Source: Salinimicrobium flavum (GTDB taxonomy: Bacteria; Bacteroidota; Bacteroidia; Flavobacteriales; Flavobacteriaceae). From it: a DNA stretch of 64,000 nt. The stretch is taken from assembly GCF_042684505.1 (NCBI RefSeq), contig NZ_JBHULT010000009.1, forward strand, positions 176,828 to 240,827, given 5' to 3'. Both the position numbers and the translations under genes were made by a program. Positions 1 to 7,181 of the stretch are shown one piece after another. The first letter of the stretch is position 1; every line of letters begins with the position of its first letter. The notes beneath the pieces are model-generated. The model was given only the letters and a program-made list of their open reading frames with translations. It did no database searches and was not told the origin of the DNA.

Positions 1-778
1 ATTCCATAAGGTGACACTGGCGCAGATGATGGAAAGTATACGGAACGCTAAAGAAATTTTCCAACCAACCGGTGTACAAATTAACTTATTGTTTGTAAAG
101 ACCGGCGAGGTGAATCCTGAATATTTTTCAATTCAGGCAAACGAGGTACCTGGAATTCCGGAAACAGAATATGTAAACATGTATGTACATGCAAAGCGTC
201 ATCCCTCTCAACTCACCGGGCATGCAAAAGAAGCCTTTACAAGTATAATTGAACCTGAAGAGAGCAATGAAAGAACAATCTATCTGATCACGCTTCAGGA
301 TGTTTTCTTTCCCTTTATGGAAGTATCGGAAGGTCGTAACTGGACGGTAAAATCTGTACGTACAGGAGGATTATCCTTTCCAACCTATTCTTATTCCAAT
401 ACAATTCCCAGTGCTTATCGCGGGGTGATTACCATTTCAAATCTTGCCCGGCCAGATCGTTTACGGGGAACGGTTGCTCATGAACTAGGTCATAAGGTGA
501 TGAATGTAAGCCACGAATACAAGTCTACAGATCCGGGCCATGAAGTCTTTGCAGACGGTGGTCTGATGTTGTATGGAGATGGCGAAGATATTCCCTCGGG
601 AAAGGAAGGAAGATGGCATCTTGAAAGACTTCATCTTTCACCATTTCTGTACAGAATTGAAGATGGGACGAAAATATGGAATAGCGACTACAAGGAAGGT
701 GGCCATTATTATGATCCCCTTTACGGAGAAAAAGTAATTTACTTTAGCGGTAAGGAAGAAATCGACACCAATTGGTAA
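1..778 (+). CDS. Putative zinc metallopeptidase, 5' end outside the window
   Basis: The reading frame is open through base 1, and the first possible start inside the window (GTG at 11) is followed by ordinary coding sequence, so the true start probably lies upstream. Counting from that GTG, residues 157-161 are HELGH, preceded by TVA, with a further His at 168. This is an HExxH zinc-binding helix, but the third histidine is one residue later than in the metzincin pattern HExxHxxGxxH, so the exact family is uncertain. A DPGHE segment follows near 174. No signal peptide can be judged because the N-terminus is missing. I infer a zinc-dependent protease or protease-like protein; a degenerate, non-catalytic relative cannot be excluded. 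Confidence 0.55.
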   Translation, partial: FHKVTLAQMMESIRNAKEIFQPTGVQINLLFVKTGEVNPEYFSIQANEVPGIPETEYVNMYVHAKRHPSQLTGHAKEAFTSIIEPEESNERTIYLITLQDVFFPFMEVSEGRNWTVKSVRTGGLSFPTYSYSNTIPSAYRGVITISNLARPDRLRGTVAHELGHKVMNVSHEYKSTDPGHEVFADGGLMLYGDGEDIPSGKEGRWHLERLHLSPFLYRIEDGTKIWNSDYKEGGHYYDPLYGEKVIYFSGKEEIDTNW

Positions 779-976
779 AATGGATACCGTTGAAAAACTC
801 CTCCTGGGTGTCAATCTGAAAAAACCTTTGGCATCGGGAGGAATTGGAAAGCATGATCTCAGAAATGAAAGATTTAAGCGGAAACCTATTATTCAATATA
901 CATTAAGCGCCAGCGAATTTAAAACGCCACCTTTTGTCGCCGCCTCTCACTATCTTAGTCAGATAAAACAAATACA

Positions 977-2947
977 ATGTCTCAACGTCTTCTCACCAAA
1001 TCCCGTTTTAAACAAGCTCTGGAATGTCCCAACAAGCTCTTTTACACCAAAAAGAGGGAGTACGCCAACCGGAAGCTTGAAGATCCGTTTCTGGAAGCTT
1101 TGGCCCAGGGTGGCTTCCAGGTGGAGGAACTGGCGCGGCTTCATTATCCCGATGGAATCCTCATAGAAGACAACGACTGGAACTACGACCTGCTGGCACG
1201 ACAAACAGAGGAACTACTGCAACGGGAGAACGTGGTGATCTTTGAGGCAGCTTTTAAGTTCGAGAATCTTTTCATTCGTACCGATATCCTGGTGAAACGG
1301 GGGAATGATGTCCAGCTCATTGAAGTGAAGGCGAAATCTTTTGATCCCGCAGATGAGCACCTGCTGGTGGGAAAAAAGGGCGGCTTAGTCGCCGGCTGGA
1401 AACCCTATTTATTTGATGTGGCTTTTCAGCGGTATGTGATCCAAAAATGTCATCCTGACTGGAAGATAAGATCTTACCTGATGCTGGCCGATAAAAGCAA
1501 AGAGGCTCCTGTGGAAGGGCTTAATCAGCTGTTCAGGATCAACAAAACCGCCGGCAACCGCACCGGAATTACAAAAAAGGTGAACAGCCTGGAGGAGATT
1601 GGCGGTAGCGTGCTTGGTACGATAAACATAGACACGATCCTGGATGAAATAGAAACCGGCAAGCATCTTTGTTATGAAGACCTGGACCTGCAGCAAAGCA
1701 TAAAGGTCTTTTCAGAGCATTATGAAACCGATAAATTATTCAACTCCCCTGTCACCTACTCCACCTGCAAAGGCTGTGAATTCAAAGCTACGGAAGAGGA
1801 ACTGGCAGAAGGAAAGAAGTCGGGCTTCAGGGAATGCTGGAGCAGTCAGCACCGTTGGAGCGAAAGTGACTTCAGCAGACCTTCCACTTTTGAGGTGTGG
1901 GATTTCAGGAGGGGCAACAGCCTACTGGAAAAGGAAAACAAGATCTTCCTGGAAGACCTCACCGATGACGACATTGGTTACAAACCCGAAGCCGGGAAAC
2001 TCTCCCGCACCGAGCGGCAGTGGATACAGATCGAAAAAGCGGTAACGGGTGATGATTCCCCCGTGATCCTGAAAGAGGAACTCAGCGAGGAAATGAAAAG
2101 CTGGAAATTTCCGCTTAACTTCATCGACTTTGAGACCAGTGCCACTGCCCTGCCCTTCAACAAAGGCCGCAGACCTTATGAACAGATAGCATTCCAGTTC
2201 TCCCATCATACGGTTGACGAAGCAGGAAACATAAAGCACGAAAGCGAATACATCAATTTCGAGCCCGGAAAATTCCCCAATTTTGAATTCGTGCGGGAGC
2301 TGAAAAGAAGCCTCTCCAAAAATTCTGGCAGCATCTTTAGATATGCCCCGCATGAGAACAGCATTTTAAATGCCATTTATCAGCAGCTGGAAGAATCTGG
2401 CGAACCCGACAAAAAGGAACTGCAGGAATTCATCAAACATATCACCCAATCCACCAAAAGCAATGCGGAAACCTGGTGCGGCGAACGCAACATGATCGAC
2501 TTGTTCCGGGTGGTCAAGGATTATTATTACAGTCCCCACATGGGTGGCTCCAATTCCATCAAAGCCGTACTACCCGCTGTGCTGAATTCCTCCTCACAAC
2601 TGCAACAAAAATATTCCCGTTCCCTTGGCGACATTGGCCTCACCTCTAAAAATTTTGAGCAGGATCATGTTTGGCTACAGATGGAAGAAGGTAAGGTGGT
2701 GAATCCGTACAAGATGCTCCCTCCCCTCTTTGCAGACTGGAATGAGGAACAGATCGAGGAAACGGTCTCGGGCCTCACAGGCATAGCAGATGGAGGCGCT
2801 GCACTAACCGCTTACGGCAAACTTCAATACACCGACATGCCCGAGGAAGAACGCCTGGCGATCAAACAATCCCTCCTAAAGTATTGTGAGCTTGACACCC
2901 TGGCGATGGTGATGATCTGGGAGTATTTTTTTGAGGTGATTGGGTAA
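977..2947 (+). CDS. DUF2779 protein: Fe-S PD-(D/E)XK nuclease joined to a DEDD exonuclease domain
   Basis: This 656-residue protein has two recognisable nuclease halves. The N-terminal half resembles Cas4/Dna2/AddB-type PD-(D/E)XK nucleases: D103 and the E116-V-K118 motif form the active-site core. C17, C264, C267 and C287 are spaced like the four cysteines of a 4Fe-4S cluster that closes such domains. The C-terminal half (from about 380) is the DUF2779 region and looks like a DnaQ/RNase H-fold 3'-5' exonuclease: D384-x-E386 in FIDFE, D508 in MIDLF, and Y636-x3-D640, which fits the DEDDy motif III pattern. Cellular role is unknown; a DNA repair or defence-like nuclease is a reasonable inference. 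It stands alone, with 198 bp without a convincing gene before it and repeats after it. Confidence 0.75.
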   Translation: MSQRLLTKSRFKQALECPNKLFYTKKREYANRKLEDPFLEALAQGGFQVEELARLHYPDGILIEDNDWNYDLLARQTEELLQRENVVIFEAAFKFENLFIRTDILVKRGNDVQLIEVKAKSFDPADEHLLVGKKGGLVAGWKPYLFDVAFQRYVIQKCHPDWKIRSYLMLADKSKEAPVEGLNQLFRINKTAGNRTGITKKVNSLEEIGGSVLGTINIDTILDEIETGKHLCYEDLDLQQSIKVFSEHYETDKLFNSPVTYSTCKGCEFKATEEELAEGKKSGFRECWSSQHRWSESDFSRPSTFEVWDFRRGNSLLEKENKIFLEDLTDDDIGYKPEAGKLSRTERQWIQIEKAVTGDDSPVILKEELSEEMKSWKFPLNFIDFETSATALPFNKGRRPYEQIAFQFSHHTVDEAGNIKHESEYINFEPGKFPNFEFVRELKRSLSKNSGSIFRYAPHENSILNAIYQQLEESGEPDKKELQEFIKHITQSTKSNAETWCGERNMIDLFRVVKDYYYSPHMGGSNSIKAVLPAVLNSSSQLQQKYSRSLGDIGLTSKNFEQDHVWLQMEEGKVVNPYKMLPPLFADWNEEQIEETVSGLTGIADGGAALTAYGKLQYTDMPEEERLAIKQSLLKYCELDTLAMVMIWEYFFEVIG

Positions 2948-3174
2948 TGGTTAATTGGATAATCGGGGATTGGTTAATTGGGTAATTTGGGATTGGTTAA
3001 TCTTTAATTCTGAAATTATTTATCTCCAGCCAGGTAATTCAGTTTCGACTTCGGGACCCGTAGGTGGAAAAGACGTTCTGCATCCGACGACCGCAGGGAG
3101 AGGAATGCATCTATCCACCTTTCTTAATAATAAAAATTATAGTCCCTTCCCTGAAGGTTTTCATTTTTTTTAGT

Positions 3175-3199
3175 CTTTTTCACCGTAACGGTGAAAAAG
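3175..3199. repeat. 25-bp palindrome within repeat copy A
   Basis: CTTTTTCACCGT and ACGGTGAAAAAG are perfect 12-bp inverted arms around a single central A. It lies in the stretch missing from repeat copy B. It could fold as a hairpin in either strand, but no gene end is close enough to make it an obvious terminator. Confidence 0.75.
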
Positions 3200-3221
3200 A
3201 AAATGAAGACTAGATTTTTGG

Positions 3222-3248
3222 GTTCTTTTTCATCAATGGAAAAAGAAC
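3222..3248. repeat. Inverted repeat with 10-bp arms and 7-bp loop
   Basis: GTTCTTTTTC and GAAAAAGAAC flank ATCAATG. The second repeat copy (about 4560-4587) keeps the loop and right arm but has substitutions in the left arm. Confidence 0.7.
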
Positions 3249-3338
3249 ATAAACCACTCATATAGTCAATCTCCCGGTGGTTAGCAGACCACATGTTCAG
3301 ACTTCAAAGAAAAAAATAAATTCCCGAAGGGGGAGATT

Positions 3339-3360
3339 GCCTGCCTGCCGGCAGGCAGGC
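3339..3360. repeat. 22-bp perfect GC-rich palindrome
   Basis: The sequence is built of GCCTGCCTGCC followed by its exact reverse complement, with no spacer. Palindromes of this GCCTGCC/GGCAGGC type are recurrent intergenic elements in many Bacteroidota (established knowledge). Only one copy was noticed in this window. Confidence 0.75.
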
Positions 3361-3512
3361 TTCAGTCGCCACAGGACTCCTTCGCAAAGACGGTAAAAAC
3401 AGTTACCCGATAATATAGTAGTTGCAACGATCGCAGAATGGGTGGGAAAACACTATCCTTCCAATTACATACTTAAAACTTTTTCTGCACACTGTCCTCT
3501 GTCCTCTGTCCT

Positions 3513-4274
3513 TTAATTCACAATAAAATTCATCCTGTCTACCCCCGTATTCCCGGTGACGGGATCGTAAGCGTAGATGAACAGTTCATAAAGCCCCTTT
3601 TCCAGCGTGGTTTCCGCAGAAAAAGTGCTGGGCTTCTCCCCTGCTTTAAGTTCCAGTTCGCTGACTTTTGAACCATCACGGCTGAGGATGGCTTTAACTT
3701 CATACTGATTTGCATCCCAGATCCCATCAGGGGTGATGGGACAACCACACATCATTACCACATTGGCTTTTATTTCTATTTGGTTCTCCTCACCTATCCG
3801 TTCATGAGTCTGAGGGGAAAGAATATCTATTACAAATCCGGGAACTTCTAAAATTAGTCCGTCCCCGGTGATGTTCTTCCCCGGCAGCAGCCACAGCTGA
3901 GTGCTGCTCATTACCCGGGCTTGTTTTTTATTGTAAGGTGCGTACGCTTCTACCGTAACAAATACAGGTTCTTCCAGGTCCAGTTTTGCAGAAAATCCTG
4001 CAGTTGCTTCATCGGTGAGTCTTTGATCACGACTGTGGGCCTGCTTCATGATAAGCTCTGTGTTCCCGGTACTTCCCTCGGTCATCCCGCTGGCCAGCAG
4101 TTCACCCGTTTCGGCATTTTTAATGAGGATCTTAGCTCCTCCTATCGAGCTGCCAATAAATTTCGCGTCTTTTGATTTTACCCTAACCATTACTTCCGTT
4201 TCCTGGGCCTTAATTACCGGAGTCGCTAAAAGAAGTCCCAACACAAACCATAAATTGATATACCACTTTTTCAT
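3513..4274 (-). CDS. Exported protein of unknown function
   Basis: The 253-residue product begins with Met-Lys-Lys, a hydrophobic stretch to about residue 20 and an IKAQ-E junction, a typical flavobacterial signal peptide. The mature part looks like extracellular beta-rich sequence: a segment near 40-60 resembles a carboxypeptidase-regulatory-like beta-sandwich (ILIKNAETGELLASG), and the C-terminal 90 residues (KPSTFSAET..LYELFIYAYDPVTGN) read like an Ig-like domain. A conserved-looking MMCGCPITPDG segment near 175 has two cysteines in CxC spacing that could bind metal or form a disulfide. I recognise no family. The gene sits alone between the two copies of a duplicated intergenic repeat module. 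Confidence 0.6.
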   Translation of the reverse strand: MKKWYINLWFVLGLLLATPVIKAQETEVMVRVKSKDAKFIGSSIGGAKILIKNAETGELLASGMTEGSTGNTELIMKQAHSRDQRLTDEATAGFSAKLDLEEPVFVTVEAYAPYNKKQARVMSSTQLWLLPGKNITGDGLILEVPGFVIDILSPQTHERIGEENQIEIKANVVMMCGCPITPDGIWDANQYEVKAILSRDGSKVSELELKAGEKPSTFSAETTLEKGLYELFIYAYDPVTGNTGVDRMNFIVN

Positions 4275-4319
4275 TTTTCTGTTTTTGATACTTCTAATTT
4301 ACGTTTTATTCGGTAATTG

Positions 4320-4440
4320 ATGAATTGGAGATTGGTTAATTGGTTAATCGTTACTTCGGGGATCGTTAATTCGGGAATCGTTAATTCGGAAATCGTGATT
4401 GATTATTAGGGATTGGTTATTAGGGATTGGAAAATTGGTT
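4320..4440. repeat. Degenerate short-unit intergenic repeats
   Basis: The segment is made of imperfect repeats around TTAATTCGG, GGGATTGGTTA and AATCGTTAATTCGG. Similar motifs recur at 2945-3000 and at 35381-35508. No open reading frame with coding character is visible; the 682-bp gap up to the next gene (4275-4956) otherwise holds only repeat copy B and unassigned sequence. Confidence 0.6.
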
Positions 4441-4625
4441 AATCTTTAATCCTGAAATTATTTATCTCCAGCCAGGTAATTATAAATTTTAGGTAATTCG
4501 TCCTCAGTTTCGAGTTCGGGACCCGTAGGTGGAAAAGAAAATGAAGACAAGATTTTTTGGTTGTTTTTCATCAATGGAAAAAGAACATAAACCATTCATA
4601 TAGTCAATCTCCCGATGGTTAGCAT
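4435..4625. repeat. Intergenic repeat module, copy B (short form)
   Basis: Second copy of the module described at 2995-3295, in the same orientation. Here GTGGAAAAGA runs directly into AAATGAAGAC, so about 125 bp present in copy A are absent. Copy B also has a short extra stretch (near 4480-4503) after CCAGCCAGGTAAT. Confidence 0.8.
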
Positions 4626-4956
4626 TTTACGTTTCGGGATTCGTGAGTCGTTAATTGGGGATTCGTGAATCTCAGGCAAAGATTGCAAAGGAGCTACCAA
4701 GATCGCAGAACACACCTTTGGTCATTTTGTAAGCCTGACGAAGGAGGGATCTCTTGCAGTGATGCAAGGAAAATTATCTTCAGATTTCAAAATTGAGTGG
4801 TATTTAGCGCTCATTCTTATCATTTAGAAGCTCAAATTTCCATCAGAATTTCGTACTTCCCCCTTCGTAATTCCAACTTTATATCCTTTCCTCTCTACTT
4901 TCTCAAAGCCAGAACCCAAAAAAAACCGTCCCGGCTACTATTCACTCCCTTAACCC

Positions 4957-5358
4957 CTACACTATGGGAGAAACAGTGTTGTGCCGAAACGGTTGTAATT
5001 CTTGTTCTTTTTTAAACCCGCGGCTGTAAAAAGCGAATCGCTCAACCAGATTAAGCCGGTAAACCTCTGCCCCATCCCGGCCGGCCTCTTTAAGTTCAGC
5101 CCTCACCTTCAATTCATCATCAGTCCTGAGCACCGGGATGATCACCCGGAAGCTTTCCTGACGAGGAACCCAACCTTTCAATTTTTCCTTTACCTCTTCA
5201 GGCTTCAGAAACAAATAGAGTCGGTTAACCGATTCTTCTGAAGCAGCAGCCAAAGCCGGTACTCCATTAAATTCTTTATACGTTAGAGAAAATCCCTTTT
5301 CCAACAGGACCTCCGCGAGGAAATCCATCAAGGGATGTTCTTTATTTATTAGTGTCAT
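4957..5358 (-). CDS. Small cytoplasmic protein of unknown function
   Basis: About 133 residues from the chosen start (MTLINKEHP at 5358); an in-frame ATG at 5400 would add 14 residues of unconvincing sequence. There is no signal peptide or membrane segment. The protein mixes acidic and basic residues (LKPEEVKEKLKGW, RVIIPVLRTDDELKVRAELKEAG), compatible with a compact alpha/beta fold. I do not recognise the family. It lies about 80 bp downstream of, and on the same strand as, the WYL regulator gene, so the two may be co-transcribed. Confidence 0.5.
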   Translation of the reverse strand: MTLINKEHPLMDFLAEVLLEKGFSLTYKEFNGVPALAAASEESVNRLYLFLKPEEVKEKLKGWVPRQESFRVIIPVLRTDDELKVRAELKEAGRDGAEVYRLNLVERFAFYSRGFKKEQELQPFRHNTVSPIV

Positions 5359-5436
5359 AACCTTCAGATTTGTTACAAAACTATTTACGGAAAGCGACAA
5401 AAATCGACGTAAGTAAAATAATTTCCGATGAAATTA

Positions 5437-6333
5437 TTAGCGGTATAGTTTAAGGGCTGCCTCGAGCTGTTTCTTTACCTCCTCCCGGAAGCTTTCCGGC
5501 TCTATCACCTTTACCTGATCCCCGTAAGACAGGATCTCCATTCTAAGGTCATAGGTGGGAATGAGATTATAAGAAAAGACGGTTTCTTTAGTGGTCTCTT
5601 TTACCAGCTTCTGGGAATGATGGAGCGGCAGGGACTTTACGTATTTGCCTTCTGTGGGTGTAAAAGAAAGTACGATGTTCTGTGGACTTACGTCTATCCC
5701 GTTAATGATGCCAAAGCTATGCCTGTATTCCTTTTCAACATCATATTCTATAGCCTCAAATTTCCTGTGGCTCAGCTCAAGTTCCGAAATACGGTCCAGG
5801 CCGAAAGATTTGACGGATATGCCCTCAGCTTCCCGCGCCAGGAGATACCAGCGGTTACGGGCTTCCTTAATGGCAATGGGTTCAACGGTCCTTCTGCGAC
5901 TGTCATTTTCACTGTATTTTTCGTAGTCAAAAGAAACCTGCAGCCGGTTCTTTATGGCATGCAGGAGTCCGTATAAATGATCTGTCCCCAGGGGTTTCCG
6001 CTTTTCCACGATCACCTGGTTGGAATAGGTGTTGGCAATGTTCAGGGCGTTGTAAACCTCGAAGGCCTCCATAAGCCGTTCATTATGATCCTCATTTTCG
6101 TCATATACGATCTCATATACTTTTTGGGAGGGATTGTATTTGATCTCAATATGATAGAGGATATTTATCTGCTCCATGTCGCGCTGAAAGGTGCGCAGGG
6201 AGCAGGTAAGTCTGTCTCCGGAAATATCGCTCTGCAGTTGTAAATAATCCTGGAGCTGGTCAAAGTTCAACGGACTCCTCCTGAGTTTGGAGATGATGGC
6301 GCGGTGACGCTGAAGACTTATTTTACCGGACAT
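5437..6333 (-). CDS. WYL-domain transcriptional regulator
   Basis: The 298-residue product has an N-terminal helix-turn-helix region (about 8-65, including a TCSLRTFQRDME recognition-helix-like segment as in DeoR/YafY-type proteins). A WYL domain follows, with R-W-Y-L-L-A-R at about 160-167 and SFGLDRISEL shortly after. A C-terminal WCX-like region (about 215-295) follows. WYL proteins act as ligand- or nucleic-acid-responsive regulators, often for DNA damage or defence genes (family knowledge). The regulated target is not evident here. The unknown small gene downstream on the same strand is a possible operon partner. Confidence 0.85.
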   Translation of the reverse strand: MSGKISLQRHRAIISKLRRSPLNFDQLQDYLQLQSDISGDRLTCSLRTFQRDMEQINILYHIEIKYNPSQKVYEIVYDENEDHNERLMEAFEVYNALNIANTYSNQVIVEKRKPLGTDHLYGLLHAIKNRLQVSFDYEKYSENDSRRRTVEPIAIKEARNRWYLLAREAEGISVKSFGLDRISELELSHRKFEAIEYDVEKEYRHSFGIINGIDVSPQNIVLSFTPTEGKYVKSLPLHHSQKLVKETTKETVFSYNLIPTYDLRMEILSYGDQVKVIEPESFREEVKKQLEAALKLYR

Positions 6334-6505
6334 ATACCTGAAGTTTTTTGGTTACCGATTAAATGTATGGAATCGCAACGACATAAAATGTCGCAGGAAA
6401 TAAATGTTCCAGCCCCTTCTTTCACAGCTCATTATATAACAATCCTTTAACGGCAAAACTCCACTAATGGTGGTAATTTAATACAGATAACCAAAAACCA
6501 TAGTT

Positions 6506-7048
6506 ATGAAATTTAAACCATTTTTTTACAAATCATTACTCCTGCTGCTGGTGCTTGTTCTGGCAAGCTGCGGTTCTACCAAAAAATCGGGCGATGACCT
6601 GATGACAGATGCCCGCCAGGAGAAGAATATGATCGAGCGGGAATATCCCAATGTTGCTGAACTCTTTAACACTTCACAAGGTTATGTCATTTTTCCCAAC
6701 GTTGGGAAAGGAGCCTACGTGATAGGAGGAGCTTCAGGGAACGGGGTCGTCTTTGAAAACGGAAGACATATTGGCTATGCCGATCTAAAGCAGGTAGATG
6801 TAGGATTCCAGTTAGGAGGAAAAGCCTTTGTAGAGGTAATATTCTTCCAGACACAGAGTGCCATGGATGATTTTAAACAGGAAACTTTTGAGCTTTCTGC
6901 CAATGCCTCGGCAGTGATCCTTGATCAGGGGATATCCAAGAGTGTAGAGTTCCAGGACGGGGTGGCAATAGTTACCATTCCTAAAGGAGGTGCTATGGCC
7001 GGTATATCTGTTGGTGGCCAGCGGTTTGGATATGTTCCTTTAGATTAA
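6506..7048 (+). CDS. SYLF/Ysc84-domain lipoprotein
   Basis: The 180-residue protein starts with a lipoprotein signal peptide ending in a lipobox (LASC-G, cysteine near residue 22), so it should be lipid-anchored, most likely in the outer membrane or periplasm. The rest matches the SYLF/Ysc84 (DUF500) family. Features are GYVIFPNVGKGAYVIGGASGNG near 58-80, a D-L-K-Q-V-D-V-G-F-Q-L-G-G-K segment, and an F-F-Q-T stretch before the C-terminal glycine-rich strands. Eukaryotic SYLF domains bind phosphoinositides, but bacterial roles are not settled. A good Rho-independent terminator follows at 7104-7136, so it seems to be monocistronic. Confidence 0.85.
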   Translation: MKFKPFFYKSLLLLLVLVLASCGSTKKSGDDLMTDARQEKNMIEREYPNVAELFNTSQGYVIFPNVGKGAYVIGGASGNGVVFENGRHIGYADLKQVDVGFQLGGKAFVEVIFFQTQSAMDDFKQETFELSANASAVILDQGISKSVEFQDGVAIVTIPKGGAMAGISVGGQRFGYVPLD

Positions 7049-7103
7049 TTTCCTGAAGTATACCCGGGTTTTTCGGGATCAGGAACATAAAAACATGATC
7101 ATC

Positions 7104-7136
7104 CCCTTCCTTACAAAATGCGAGGGAGGGTTTTTT
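7104..7136 (+). terminator. Rho-independent terminator after the SYLF lipoprotein gene
   Basis: CCCTTCC and GGGAGGG pair with one G-U wobble around a 13-nt loop and are followed directly by six T residues. Confidence 0.75.
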
Positions 7137-7181
7137 ATGTGCATTTCATTAATATGTGAAACCTAACAATAGTGAAGGGGT

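Larger units (their letters stand above)
2995..3295. repeat. Intergenic repeat module, copy A (long form)
   Basis: This segment is nearly identical to 4435-4625 on the other side of the exported-protein gene. Shared blocks include TTATTTATCTCCAGCCAGG, GGGACCCGTAGGTGG, AAATGAAGAC, ATCAATGGAAAAAGAACAT and ATATAGTCAATCTCCC. Copy A carries about 125 bp that copy B lacks, lying between GTGGAAAAGA and GTGAAAAAGA, two near-identical decamers. That arrangement fits a deletion in B by recombination between the decamers, or an insertion in A. No convincing gene is seen in the 565 bp between the neighbouring genes. Confidence 0.8.

Noticed and set aside
780..1166. 128-codon plus-strand frame after the protease fragment
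   Set aside because: Overlaps the strongly coding DUF2779 gene in another frame; low-complexity, unrecognised sequence.
2955..3173. 72-codon plus-strand frame
   Set aside because: Lies inside the repeat module and varies between copies.
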